Below are positions 37,183-46,240 of a DNA stretch of 64,000 bases, in pieces. Within the stretch, counting starts at the first letter, position 1, and each line of letters opens with the position of its first letter. This DNA is from Paeniglutamicibacter kerguelensis (GTDB taxonomy: Bacteria > Actinomycetota > Actinomycetes > Actinomycetales > Micrococcaceae), in NCBI RefSeq assembly GCF_017876535.1, contig NZ_JAGIOF010000001.1, positions 744,001-808,000 of the forward strand, given 5' to 3'. The notes beneath the pieces are model-generated. The model did no database searches. It saw only the letters and a list, made by a program, of their open reading frames with translations, and was not told the DNA's origin. The position numbers were made by a program, and so were the translations under genes.

Positions 37183-38005
37183 GATTCGCTCCTTGCAGTT
37201 CTTCGCCAGCGGGTTGCGATGCTCCGGGCACTGCGTCCAGCAACGAACGGGTATAGGGATGGGACGTGTGCTCGAAAACCTCGGCGGCGCTGCCGTATTC
37301 GACCACCCGGCCGTGGTGCATGACCGCAATCCGGTGGCTCATCAGCCGCGCCACGGCCAGGTCATGCACGATAAACAGATAAGTAAGCTGCAGTTCGTCC
37401 TGCAGCTCGGCGAGCAGATTGAGAACCTGGGCCTGGATCGATACGTCAAGTGCGCTGACCGGCTCGTCCAGCACCACCAGCTCCGGGTTGAGCACAAGGG
37501 CGCGGGCAATCGCGATTCGTTGGCGTTGGCCACCGGAAAATGCGTGCGGGTAGCGTTCGGCTTGCTTCTCGGTCAGTCCCACTCGGGCCAGCGTCTGTGC
37601 TACGCGGCGGCGCCGCTCGGCCGGGTCCTTGCATCCGTGGACTATCAGTGGTTCTTCGACCAAGTCGCGCACGGTGTAACGCGGATCCAGCGAACCGTTG
37701 GGATCCTGGAAGACCATCTGCATGCTCTTGCGCAGCGACCGGCGCTCGGGACGCGAAAGGTTGGTGAGTTCCCGTCCGTCGAAGCGGATGGACCCGGAAT
37801 CCACGTCCGTCAGCCCCATGACGCAGGACGCCGTGGTGGACTTGCCCGAGCCTGATTCGCCGACCAGGCCCAAGGTTTGGCCGCGCTTGACGCCGAGGGT
37901 GACGTCATGCAGGATTTGCACGCGCTTGCGCCCTCCGACGCCGCTGGAGTAGGACTTGTTCAAGTTCTCGATGACCAGCAGGTCACCGGTTTCGGCGTTG
38001 TTCAT
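37175..38005 (-). CDS. ABC transporter ATPase, DppF/OppF-like (cluster A)
   Basis: 276 residues. Walker [14 protein letters not shown]-loop QMVFQDPNGSLDPR, signature FSGGQRQRIAIARAL, Walker B LVVLDEP, switch His in FIVHDLAV. The C-terminal HPYTRSLLDAVP is the DppF/OppF hallmark. It lacks most of the usual cysteine-rich C-terminal domain. It powers import together with the other ATPase, which overlaps it by four bases at the start. Confidence 0.93.
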   Translation of the reverse strand: MNNAETGDLLVIENLNKSYSSGVGGRKRVQILHDVTLGVKRGQTLGLVGESGSGKSTTASCVMGLTDVDSGSIRFDGRELTNLSRPERRSLRKSMQMVFQDPNGSLDPRYTVRDLVEEPLIVHGCKDPAERRRRVAQTLARVGLTEKQAERYPHAFSGGQRQRIAIARALVLNPELVVLDEPVSALDVSIQAQVLNLLAELQDELQLTYLFIVHDLAVARLMSHRIAVMHHGRVVEYGSAAEVFEHTSHPYTRSLLDAVPGASQPAGEELQGANHA

Positions 38006-39042
38006 GGCGTCGCTCCTTCGGGGGTCTGTGCGAAGTGGCAGCGGGAGATCGCGCCGCTGGCCAGCAGCACCGGTTCGGGGCGCTGCTCGTGGCACAGCGA
38101 CTGGCTGGAACCCAGCAGGCAACGCTCGGCAAAGGCGCAGCCCACCTCGTCCAGCGACAAGTCCGGCGGGGAACCGGGGATGGCCGGCAGCCGCCCGCGG
38201 AGGGTGGTGCGCGGGTCGATCATGCAGTTCAGCAGTGCCCGCGTGTAAGGGTGGGCCGGCTCCGCGAACAGGGCGTCGGTGCTGGTCTGCTCCACAATGC
38301 GCCCGGCGTACATGACGTTGACGCTGTCGCACAGCTGCCGCACGATGCCAAGGTTGTGGGTGATCATCACCAGGGCGTTGCCGCGCTCGTCGCAGATCTT
38401 TTCCAGAAGCTCAAGCACCTGACGCTGAGTGGTGACGTCCAGGGCCGTGGTTGGCTCGTCGGCTACCAAGACGACAGGGTCGTTGGCGATGGCCATGGCA
38501 ATCAGCACGCGCTGGCGCATGCCGCCTGAGTACTGGTGCGGGTAGTCGTTGATGCGTCGGCGTGGGTCCTCCACTCCCACCTCGGACAGCAATTGGCAGG
38601 CCAGTTCCTTCGCCTCGCGCACCGAAACATCCTGGTGCACCCGGATGGCATCCACGAACTGGCTGCCGATGGTCTTCAACGGATCCAGTCCGGCCATCGG
38701 GTCCTGGAAGACCAAGCCGATGTCGTTGCCGCGGATCTTGGAGATCTCCCTGTCGCCCAGCCCGACCAACTCGCGGCCGCGCAATTTGACGCTGCCGGAA
38801 GCCACGCGGCCCGGGGGTGGAACCAATCCAACAAGGGACATGGCCAAGGCCGACTTTCCGGAGCCGGATTCTCCCACGACCGCCAGGCGCTGACCCGGGC
38901 GAAGCTGAAAGCTGACGTCGCGCACGGCGCGGACCGTGGAGCCGGGAAGGTCGAAGTTCGTGCACAGGTTGCCGATTTCGAGTATCGATTCAAGCTGCTG
39001 CGCTCGCACCGGATGCACCTGCGCTTCGGTATTCACTGACAT
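38002..39042 (-). CDS. ABC transporter ATPase, DppD/OppD-like (cluster A)
   Basis: 346 residues. Walker [12 protein letters not shown], signature [15 protein letters not shown], Walker [15 protein letters not shown], switch MITHNLGI, and the C-terminal oligopeptide-ABC domain with cysteines ([22 protein letters not shown]). The first helix of the frame was set at ATG 39042, which directly adjoins the permease stop. Partner of the DppF-like ATPase in a heterodimer. Confidence 0.93.
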   Translation of the reverse strand: MSVNTEAQVHPVRAQQLESILEIGNLCTNFDLPGSTVRAVRDVSFQLRPGQRLAVVGESGSGKSALAMSLVGLVPPPGRVASGSVKLRGRELVGLGDREISKIRGNDIGLVFQDPMAGLDPLKTIGSQFVDAIRVHQDVSVREAKELACQLLSEVGVEDPRRRINDYPHQYSGGMRQRVLIAMAIANDPVVLVADEPTTALDVTTQRQVLELLEKICDERGNALVMITHNLGIVRQLCDSVNVMYAGRIVEQTSTDALFAEPAHPYTRALLNCMIDPRTTLRGRLPAIPGSPPDLSLDEVGCAFAERCLLGSSQSLCHEQRPEPVLLASGAISRCHFAQTPEGATP

Positions 39043-40058
39043 TAGCGTGCTCCTACTCGGGTTCGTGGGTCGACAGTAGTCAGGGTGAGGTCGGCCAGCA
39101 GGCTGACAACCACGTACAAGATGGCGGCCAACAGAAGCACGGCCTGGACAACCGCAAAGTCTTTTTGGATGATCGCGTCGGCGGTCATTGATCCGATGCC
39201 AGGCCAGCCAAAGACCTTCTCGACCAGAAGGCTGCCCGTGAGCAGGTCGGCGAGCAGCAGCGATCCGGCCGGAAGAATGGAAAGCAGGCCATGCGGTGCG
39301 ATGTGCCGGTGGAAGACCGGAAACTTGGTCAGCCCGTGGCTGCGGGCGACCATGACAAAGGTCTCGCGGCGGGTCGTGCGCAGCTGCGAACGGTACAGCC
39401 GGGATAGGAAAGCGAACGGTCCGATGGCGATGATCGCCGCCGGCAGCACCAGGTGCCACAGCGCGTTTAGCGCCAGCGATGCGTCGCCGGAGAGCAGTGC
39501 GTCCACGGAGTACAGCCCGGTGACCGGCTCCGGTGGCACCAGCCCCGGGCTCAATCGCCCCTCTGGGCCGGGGAACAGTCCAAACTGCACCGAAAAGACC
39601 ATCAGCGCCAGCAGCGCGATCCAGAAGGGCGGGGAGCCCATGGCCAGCGAGGAGGCCCCGCGCAGCAGCCGGTCGGCCCATGGCCGGTTCGAGTACACGG
39701 CCAGCGATGCGAAGAGCACCGAAGCGCCGATCGCGAAGAGCACGGCGAGCAATCCGAGTTCGATCGTCGCCGGCAGCCGGTCGGCCAGCAGGTTGGTGAC
39801 GGTGTCGCCGGTGGAGTATGAGAAGCCAAGATCGCCGGTGAAAATGTTGCGCACGTAGCGCCAGTACTGCACCAGCAGGTTTTGGTCGAGACCCATCTCC
39901 GAGCGCAGTGCTGCGACGGACTCGTCGGTGGCCATGTCCCCGGCGATCGCGCGGGCGGGATCTCCGGGGACCACGCGCAGCAGGATGAAGGCGAAGATGG
40001 AAGCGCCGAAAATCGTTGTGGCGGCGACGCAGATGCGACGGAAAGCGGTGGAGAGCAT
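39042..40058 (-). CDS. ABC transporter permease, DppB-like (cluster A)
   Basis: 338 residues, six transmembrane helices. N-terminal VVPGDPARAIAG and MGLDQNLLVQYWRYVRNIFTGDLGFSY are typical of DppB; the EAA loop is visible as YRSQLRTTRRETFVMVARSHGL. Forms the channel with the DppC-like subunit 15 bp upstream. Cytoplasmic membrane. Confidence 0.93.
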   Translation of the reverse strand: MLSTAFRRICVAATTIFGASIFAFILLRVVPGDPARAIAGDMATDESVAALRSEMGLDQNLLVQYWRYVRNIFTGDLGFSYSTGDTVTNLLADRLPATIELGLLAVLFAIGASVLFASLAVYSNRPWADRLLRGASSLAMGSPPFWIALLALMVFSVQFGLFPGPEGRLSPGLVPPEPVTGLYSVDALLSGDASLALNALWHLVLPAAIIAIGPFAFLSRLYRSQLRTTRRETFVMVARSHGLTKFPVFHRHIAPHGLLSILPAGSLLLADLLTGSLLVEKVFGWPGIGSMTADAIIQKDFAVVQAVLLLAAILYVVVSLLADLTLTTVDPRTRVGAR

Positions 40059-40072
40059 CGATAAATCCTTTC

Positions 40073-40951
40073 CTAGACCGCATCGGAGCGGGGGTCGAGT
40101 ACCTCACGGGCGCGGTCGGCGATGAGCGTGGTGAGGGTGACCGCAATGAGAAGCCCCATGCCCGGGAATCCTGCGATCCACCACTGCCCGGTCAAGAAGA
40201 ACTGCTGCCCTTCGGTGATCAATGCGCCCCACTCGGCCGTGGGCGGCTGGGCACCCAAGCCCAGGAACCCCAGCGCGGCCAGCGACAGGATCGAAGCGCC
40301 GAACACGGCGGCCATTTGCAGGATTATTGTTGGCACCAGGTGCGGGAAGACGTGGCGGAACAGGATTCTTGCAGGGTGGGCGCCGATGGCGTCGGTGGAG
40401 CGGATGAAGTCCTGGCCGTACAGCCGCATCACCTCGCTGCGCAGTGTGCGCATGTACCAGGGGAATGAATGGATGGACAGGCCGATGACCACCGCTGTTA
40501 CGCCGGGTCCGATGGCCATGGCAATCGCCATGGCCAACAGGATCGCCGGGAAGCAGAGGATCGAGTTGGTCAACCAGGTGAGCACGGTGTCCAGCCATCC
40601 ACGCATCGACCCGGCCAGCAGCGCCAACACGCAGCCGACGACGGCGCCGATCACCGCGATCAGCAGGCCCGCGAAGACCGAGGTGCGCCCGCCGGAAAGG
40701 AAACGGGCGAGCATGTCGCGTCCGGTGTCGTCGGTGCCCATCGGGTGTGCGGCGCTCGGGCCCTGGAGGGAATTGGACAAGTCGATCGCGTCGGGGTGCA
40801 GCGGCCACAGCCACGGGCCGATGGCCAGCGCGAACACCAGAGCTGCAAACAGCCCGAGGAAAGTGGCCAGTGCCACGTCGCGCTTTAGAAAGACGAGAAG
40901 CGGATTGCTTCGCTGCTCGGCCGCCCGGGCCGAGGCTACGCTGAGGGTCAT
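40073..40951 (-). CDS. ABC transporter permease, DppC-like (cluster A)
   Basis: 292 residues from ATG at 40951. HPMGTDDTGRDMLARFLSGGRTSVFAG is the DppC N-terminal periplasmic signature; EAA-type loop RSEVMRLYGQDFIRSTDAIGAHPARI; C-terminal LGLGAQPPTAEWGALI. Six helices. Its start lies 7 bp after the TIM-barrel gene. Confidence 0.93.
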   Translation of the reverse strand: MTLSVASARAAEQRSNPLLVFLKRDVALATFLGLFAALVFALAIGPWLWPLHPDAIDLSNSLQGPSAAHPMGTDDTGRDMLARFLSGGRTSVFAGLLIAVIGAVVGCVLALLAGSMRGWLDTVLTWLTNSILCFPAILLAMAIAMAIGPGVTAVVIGLSIHSFPWYMRTLRSEVMRLYGQDFIRSTDAIGAHPARILFRHVFPHLVPTIILQMAAVFGASILSLAALGFLGLGAQPPTAEWGALITEGQQFFLTGQWWIAGFPGMGLLIAVTLTTLIADRAREVLDPRSDAV

Positions 40952-40958
40952 GGCACTG

Positions 40959-42041
40959 CTACCTTCCTGACTGGGTGGAGTCATCCACCGTGGTGCTGGA
41001 CAAGTTCTGAAGCGCCCGACGCAGGTATGCGGCGCTGGCCGCGAACTGCTCTGCGCGCTCGGTGGCAGAGGGATCGTCGTTCCACCGTTCCAGCTCCGGG
41101 ATCTGCCCGCCCTCGACCAGGGCTGTGGTCGCCCGCGCCATGCGTGCCAGTTGGCCCAGGTCGTCCGGGTGCAGGTGCGGTTCGTTCTCGAACCAGGCGC
41201 GGTTGTGCACCGGGGTATCGAAGCGCCCGCGATGCTGCTCGATCGTGAAGGTGCGCACCCCCTGGGCCCACAGCGAGCCGAGGATCTCATCCCAGGGCAG
41301 CACGCCCTGGCCGATGGGGCATAGGCGACGGCGGTATCCGGTATCGATGGGGAACAAGACCAGGTCTTCCAAATGGGTACTGCGCACCTGCGGTGCCAGC
41401 GCCCGGGTCACCTTGACCGGGTCTTCGCCGCGCACAACCAGGTTCGCCACGTCCAACCCGATGCCGAAGACCTCGGGGTCCAAGCGGTCGATGACCTGTT
41501 TGACCTCGGCCGAGGAGAGATCCTCGTGGGTCTTCAGGTTCAGCCGGGCCCCGGCGGCCGCGGCCACAGGATGCAGCGAACCGAGCGTGTGCAGGATCTG
41601 GGAGAGCTGAGCCGGGTGGTCAAGGGTGCGCTCGCCGTGGCGCACTGTCGTGCGCTCAGTGCGGGTGTGCAGGAAGTACTCGGTGCAGCCCAAGTCCAGG
41701 CCGGCGGCCAGGGTGGCGGCCAGTTCGGCACGGGCCGTTCGGGCTTCCTGGACTGGACCGGCCGAGCCGAGCCCGAGCAGCAGCTCGGAACCGGAGGAGG
41801 CGATGTCCCGGGCTGCGCCGCGCAACTCCACGACGTCGGTGTCGCGGGACTCGAGGGCGAAGTTGTTCAGCGTGATGGACGTGTAGCCCTGCTCAAGGGC
41901 GGTGGCGATGCCCTGGCGCAGCGGTGTGGTTTCGGTGCCCGGGAAACGGGTAAACTGCGCTCCAATGCGGTAGCTGGTTGTGGGTGCGCGGTGGGGCTGG
42001 ATGCTGGAGGCGTCGACTCCATGATGTGTGATCTGGGTCAT
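40959..42041 (-). CDS. sugar phosphate isomerase/epimerase-like TIM barrel, first gene of cluster A operon
   Basis: 360 residues from ATG at 42041. AP-endonuclease-2-like TIM barrel; metal-site motifs in LNLKTHEDLSSAE, IGLDVANLVVRGEDP, STHLEDLVLF and FTIEQH. It is a paralogue of the last gene of the operon, so the pathway may need two related isomerase or lyase steps. It is the promoter-proximal gene, divergent from the GntR gene, with palindromic operator candidates between. Confidence 0.82.
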   Translation of the reverse strand: MTQITHHGVDASSIQPHRAPTTSYRIGAQFTRFPGTETTPLRQGIATALEQGYTSITLNNFALESRDTDVVELRGAARDIASSGSELLLGLGSAGPVQEARTARAELAATLAAGLDLGCTEYFLHTRTERTTVRHGERTLDHPAQLSQILHTLGSLHPVAAAAGARLNLKTHEDLSSAEVKQVIDRLDPEVFGIGLDVANLVVRGEDPVKVTRALAPQVRSTHLEDLVLFPIDTGYRRRLCPIGQGVLPWDEILGSLWAQGVRTFTIEQHRGRFDTPVHNRAWFENEPHLHPDDLGQLARMARATTALVEGGQIPELERWNDDPSATERAEQFAASAAYLRRALQNLSSTTVDDSTQSGR

Positions 42042-42044
42042 GGG

Positions 42045-42090
42045 GCTAGTCTTATCAGAGGTAAGACGTCTTACGAAAGAGTAGTTTTCG
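42045..42090. promoter_or_regulatory. candidate GntR operator in the cluster A divergent promoter
   Basis: A perfect 14-bp palindrome GTAAGACGTCTTAC (42061-42074), with an additional inverted half-site GTCTTA at 42049-42054. The TCTTA/TAAGA half-sites occur three times with helical-turn-like spacing between the operon start (42041) and the GntR start (42151). FadR-type GntR regulators usually bind short palindromes in the intergenic region they control. The binding protein is inferred. Confidence 0.6.
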
Positions 42091-42150
42091 AAAAAGTTTT
42101 GTGGCACTATCGCTTGGAAAGAGACTTGACGACAGCCGTAAGGAGCGATC

Positions 42151-42876
42151 ATGCCCCCCATTGCACGGCGCAGCGTGGTTGATGAAGCCATCGACGACAT
42201 GCGCCAACGCATCACCAGCGGAGAGTGGCCCCTGGGTTCCCGCATCCCCCCGGAATCGTTGCTTGTGGCCGAGCTCGGGCTTTCCCGTGCGCCGTTGCGC
42301 GAGGCGGTTCGGGCCTTGGTCCATGCAGGGTTGTTAATCACCCGCCAAGGGGATGGCACATTCGTCTCGGCGACCAACGAGCGGGCTCTGGCTCTGCACC
42401 GCGGCCTTTCGGCCGCGCGCGAGCAGGACATCATCGAGACCAGGCAGGCGCTGGACATCACCGCCGCGGGGCTGGCCGCTCAGCGGCGGACCCAGGAGGA
42501 CCTGCAACAGCTGGCCGATGCGCTCGAACGCCGCCGCATCGCGGCCGTGGCCAACGACATCGTGGCTTTTCGCACCGCCGACGTGGACTTCCACCGCGCG
42601 GTGTTCGCCGCGACGCACAACGAGCTGCTGAAGGACATCTATGCCACCCTCACCGAGGTCATCGAAGTCGATTGGATCACCGGGGTTGGCGTTGAGCGGG
42701 CCGCGTTGGCAGAACATGACAACCATGACGAGATTTACGAGGCGATCCGTCGCGGCGACCACCAGGAGGCCGTCGCCGCGGTGGCCTCCATTCTCGACCG
42801 ACATGTGACGGACCTTCAGGCCGCGGTTGGCTCCCCAGCGGTCGTACCGCCGCAATCCCGCGAGAAGCAGAACTAA
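42151..42876 (+). CDS. GntR family regulator, FadR/FCD subfamily (cluster A)
   Basis: 241 residues, ATG after AAGGAGCGATC. The N-terminal winged helix-turn-helix covers about 8-70 (SLLVAELGLSRAPLREAVRALVHAGLLITRQGDGTFVS); the C-terminal all-helical FCD ligand domain has the D...H pattern (DVDFHRAVFAATHN). FCD regulators often bind carboxylates via a metal. It probably represses the divergent operon and itself until a pathway intermediate binds. The stop overlaps the amidohydrolase start (TAATG). Confidence 0.92.
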   Translation: MPPIARRSVVDEAIDDMRQRITSGEWPLGSRIPPESLLVAELGLSRAPLREAVRALVHAGLLITRQGDGTFVSATNERALALHRGLSAAREQDIIETRQALDITAAGLAAQRRTQEDLQQLADALERRRIAAVANDIVAFRTADVDFHRAVFAATHNELLKDIYATLTEVIEVDWITGVGVERAALAEHDNHDEIYEAIRRGDHQEAVAAVASILDRHVTDLQAAVGSPAVVPPQSREKQN

Positions 42877-44342
42877 TGGGTCGTATCACCCGGGTCAGGG
42901 CGGCATTCGTCATCGGCTACGCGGACGGGGACCACTGCATCTGGCCCAGGGGGGAGTTGGTGCACGAGGACGACGTCGTCGTCTTTGTGGGCCGCGGCTA
43001 CGAGGGGCGCGTTGATGTGGAAATCGACGCGGGCCACGCCATCGTCTCGCCCGGGTTCATCGACCTGAACGCCCTGGCGGACATCGACCACGCGATCTTC
43101 GACTCGTGGCCCACGGGCGATAGCCGGCTGGGCCTGGCCTGGTCCCAGGAGTACCTGGCCGGCCACGGACCGGTGTTCACCGAAGAGGAAGAACTCTTCC
43201 GGCGGCAGTTTGCGCTCAGCCAGCTGGTGCGCAACGGCATCACCACGATCATGCCGATCGCCGCGGAGACCTACAAGCCCTGGTGCGAGGACTATGCCGA
43301 CGCGGCGCAGTTGGCCGCGGCCGTGACCGGGATCGGGCTGCGCGCCTACCTGGGCCCCAGCTACCGCACCCACGTCCCCTACACCGACGGCACCGCCACG
43401 CTGCTCCACGAGGACGAGGCGAAGGGGCTGGACGGCCTGGCGCAGGCGATCCAATTCTGCCGGGACCACGAGGACACCGCCGGCGGGCTGATCCGCACCG
43501 CGCTGCTGCCGGCGCGCATCGAGACGCAGACCGAGCGGACGCTGAAAATGACGCGTGCCGCCGCCGACGAGCTCGGGGTCCCGGTCCGCCTGCACGCGGC
43601 CCAGGGCCTGTTCGAGGTCGGGGAAATTCTCGCCCGCACCGGGCTGCGCCCCATCCCGTACCTCGAGTCGATCGGGTTCCTGAAGGAGAAGACCTTCGTC
43701 CCGCACGCCTGGACGGTGCCCGGGCACCGCCACATGCCCGGGCACTTCGGGCAGGGCGACGACGTCAAGATCCTGGCCGAGCACGGGACCACCGTGATCT
43801 TCTGCCCGATCCCCACCGCCCACTACGGGGTCTGCCTGGAGGACTTCGATGCGTACCGGGCCAAGGGCGTCCGCGTGGTGCTGGGCACCGATTCGGCCCC
43901 GCCGAACATGATCCGCGCCATGGACCTGGCCATGGGAATGACCAAGGCGAGCACCGGGGACCGGACCAGTGCCCAGTCCGAGGACCTCTACCGGGCCGCG
44001 ACCCTGGACCCCGCGGCCGCGCTGGGCCGCGACGACCTGGGACGGCTGGCCGCCGGCGCCCAGGCCGACTACTTCGTGCTGGACCTGGGCGGGACCCACA
44101 TCGGGCCGCACGGGGACCCGGTCCGCACGCTGGTCATGAACTGCGACGGCCGTGACGTGACCCGGGTGGTGGTCGCCGGGCGGACCGTCGTGGAAGACAA
44201 ACGGATCGTGACCGTCGAGACCGGCTCCTACGCCGGGCGCGCCCAGCGCTTCCTGGAAAAGTACATGGCCTCCTTCAGCCTCAGCGACTTCAGGAAGCGC
44301 CCGACGAACGAACTCTTCCCCTCCAGCTTCCCGCTGCGCTGA
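42876..44342 (+). CDS. amidohydrolase-family enzyme, copy 1
   Basis: 488 residues. It has the small beta-sandwich and TIM-barrel layout of ATZ/TRZ-like amidohydrolases: VSPGFIDLNALADIDH, then VRLHAAQG, VPHAWTVPGHRHMPGH, and GTDSAPPNMIRAMDLAM with the catalytic-type aspartate, and YRAATLDPAAALGRDDLGRLAAGAQADYFVLDL at the end. The first metal motif HxH expected after PGFID is absent (LNALADID instead), so metal binding or activity may be unusual. Substrate unknown, presumably a C-N bond of the imported compound. It is coupled to the GntR gene by TAATG. It recurs without visible change at 57325-58791. Confidence 0.85.
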   Translation: MGRITRVRAAFVIGYADGDHCIWPRGELVHEDDVVVFVGRGYEGRVDVEIDAGHAIVSPGFIDLNALADIDHAIFDSWPTGDSRLGLAWSQEYLAGHGPVFTEEEELFRRQFALSQLVRNGITTIMPIAAETYKPWCEDYADAAQLAAAVTGIGLRAYLGPSYRTHVPYTDGTATLLHEDEAKGLDGLAQAIQFCRDHEDTAGGLIRTALLPARIETQTERTLKMTRAAADELGVPVRLHAAQGLFEVGEILARTGLRPIPYLESIGFLKEKTFVPHAWTVPGHRHMPGHFGQGDDVKILAEHGTTVIFCPIPTAHYGVCLEDFDAYRAKGVRVVLGTDSAPPNMIRAMDLAMGMTKASTGDRTSAQSEDLYRAATLDPAAALGRDDLGRLAAGAQADYFVLDLGGTHIGPHGDPVRTLVMNCDGRDVTRVVVAGRTVVEDKRIVTVETGSYAGRAQRFLEKYMASFSLSDFRKRPTNELFPSSFPLR

Positions 44343-44353
44343 CACCGGCCGCG
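42877..44353 (+). repeat. 1477-bp direct repeat, left copy
   Basis: From TGGGTCG just inside the start codon to GACACCGGCCGCG after the stop, this sequence reads the same as 57326-58802. Shadow frames in all phases also match, so no base difference was noticed. The flanks differ immediately outside, apart from a short shared AGCAGAA on the left. Confidence 0.9.
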
Positions 44354-45162
44354 ACCAAGAGCGCACTCAACGACGGTTGCCTTCGGAAGATACACGAACG
44401 GCACCGAAATCCGTTGACAATGTCCGTGTCGAGGGATCAGTGCCGTTTAAGGTCGAGCAACTGCGAAGCTATGCTGCCGTATGTTGACCTGGTCCGGATG
44501 GAACCGTGTCTTTTTGCGGATCGTTGACGGGCGGGAACCGCCGCGGTTGCTTGTTGCTGTGGACCCTATGGATAGAGGAAGCCCCCGGGTATTTGCCGCC
44601 GCCCAAGAGATCGCGATCGAGCTGCTTTGGTTGGTCTCGGAATATTGTTTAAGGCGCAACACTCGTGGCGAGGCGATGACATGTAGCTTGCGTCCGTGCG
44701 AATAGGGCCGTTGGCACACCGAACCATCTGCGTAGGGATACGCCACCGCATGGGAATCGAATTTGCGGGATACTCGCAACGACTTTGAGGGTTGCCGAAC
44801 ACCGTTGCGGCACAAAATCTCTCCAAGGTGATATCCGGTCGGTATTCCGAGGCTGTGAATCCAGTGCCGCTACTTGCTTTACGTTTCAGCCCGAGGACGG
44901 TTGGTATACCGAATTGTTCGAAGTCTATGAATGCTGGATCTCTGGGGACGCCCGGGTGACTGAGGCTCGGGGCCTTTCGCTTGGCTGAAGTGGCAGAGTC
45001 TGCATTGATGTTCCGGAAAACTTTCTTGGCGCGGAAAGGCGGTGCGAATGAAAGTGCCGTATGCGCAGACTCTCGTAGCTTGATCTCCGGGTCTTTCTTT
45101 GGAATACCAAATTGGCTACACTTCGAAGCAAGATACTTCACTTCGGATAGAAACGACTGCTC
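44354..45162. other. long region of lower GC without a recognisable gene
   Basis: About 810 bp between the amidohydrolase and the cyclodeaminase-like gene. A 191-codon frame on the minus strand (44566-45141) lacks a ribosome site, is rich in Arg/Ser/Pro and has no family features. Composition is less GC-rich than neighbouring genes, consistent with acquired or decayed DNA. It should contain the promoter of the next gene. Confidence 0.45.
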
Positions 45163-46149
45163 ATGACACTTTTACTCAATGCCTCTGCACTGCAGACGGT
45201 CCTCGACATGCCTTCAACCGTAGAAGCTGTGGAGCAAGTCTTTGCCGATATTGCCAACGGCACCGCCATGCAGCCTTCGCCCGTCGCCATGAACGTATCT
45301 CCGGCCGATTCCAGCTTCATCGTGATGCCCGGCGTAGCCGCAGGCCCCGGGCTGGCATCGGTCAAACTGCTTGCAGACATTCCCTCCAATTCGGGTCGCG
45401 GATTGCCGACGCAGCGGTCCATGATCATGCTGGCCGACCACGTGACTGGTGAATCGTTGGCAATCCTGGACGGGCGCGTTCCCACCCGTATTCGGACTGC
45501 GGCCGCCACGGCGGTGGCTACCCGCCATTTAGCTCGGCCCGAGGCCTCGACCCTGGGCTTGGTTGGTGCGGGGGCCCTGGCGGTGGCACATGTCGAGGCT
45601 CTGCTGTGCGTACGGCCTATCAAGCGGATTGTTGTTTGGACGCGCTCGGCCGAACGAATGCAGGAGTTCCGTGCCGCAATTGCCCATCACGACTTACACG
45701 TCGAATCAGTTGACAGTGTTGAGGCGGTTTTCGCCGCCAGCGACGTCATTTGCACACTGACGCCCGCGGTCGAACCCATTGTTAAGGGGGAGTGGTTTCG
45801 CCCGGGGGTTCATATCAACGCGGTTGGGGCTCGCCCGCGACCGGGTGAGCGAGAAATCGACACCGTGGGGATGGCTCGTGCCCGCGTCGTGTTTGACCAC
45901 TGGGGCACAGCGAAAACTAAATCGGGTGAGTACCTCGTGGCGTTGTCGGAGGGGGCGATCGCGGCCGAAGACATTGTGGGGGAGCTGGGCCAATTGATCA
46001 CCGGCCAAATCGTGGGCCGGCGCAATGCCGAGGACATCACATTGTTCAATTCCGTGGGGGTGGGACTACTTGACCTTGCAATTGGGCGATTGGCCTACGA
46101 CCGTGCCCTTGGCCGCGGGCTTGGGCAGCACGTGAACCTGTCACTTTAG
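45163..46149 (+). CDS. ornithine cyclodeaminase/mu-crystallin family protein
   Basis: 328 residues. N-terminal substrate-binding lobe (KLLADIPSNSGRGLPTQRSMIMLADHVTGESLAILDGRVPTRIRTAAATAVATRHLA) and Rossmann NAD(P) domain (LGLVGAGALAVAHVEAL, glycine-rich loop) fit the family, which includes ornithine cyclodeaminase, alanine dehydrogenases and ketimine or opine-like reductases such as N-carboxyalkyl amino acid dehydrogenases. The precise reaction cannot be read. Next to a GntR gene and upstream of a peptide-type importer, so it likely acts on an imported or released amino acid. Confidence 0.88.
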   Translation: MTLLLNASALQTVLDMPSTVEAVEQVFADIANGTAMQPSPVAMNVSPADSSFIVMPGVAAGPGLASVKLLADIPSNSGRGLPTQRSMIMLADHVTGESLAILDGRVPTRIRTAAATAVATRHLARPEASTLGLVGAGALAVAHVEALLCVRPIKRIVVWTRSAERMQEFRAAIAHHDLHVESVDSVEAVFAASDVICTLTPAVEPIVKGEWFRPGVHINAVGARPRPGEREIDTVGMARARVVFDHWGTAKTKSGEYLVALSEGAIAAEDIVGELGQLITGQIVGRRNAEDITLFNSVGVGLLDLAIGRLAYDRALGRGLGQHVNLSL

Positions 46150-46240
46150 GCGAACGGTATAGTCACGCCACGATTCCTGTTGGACACATAGACTTGAGGA
46201 AAGTAGCTGAATCGGACAATGCAACGGAAAGGCAGGAACA

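Noticed and set aside
42873..44366. Long minus-strand frame opposite amidohydrolase copy 1 (also at 57082-58794)
   Set aside because: It repeats in both copies only because the DNA is duplicated; the plus-strand frame has the family motifs.
44566..45141. 191-codon minus-strand frame in a gene-free stretch
   Set aside because: No ribosome site, no domain pattern and unlikely composition; treated as chance in lower-GC DNA.
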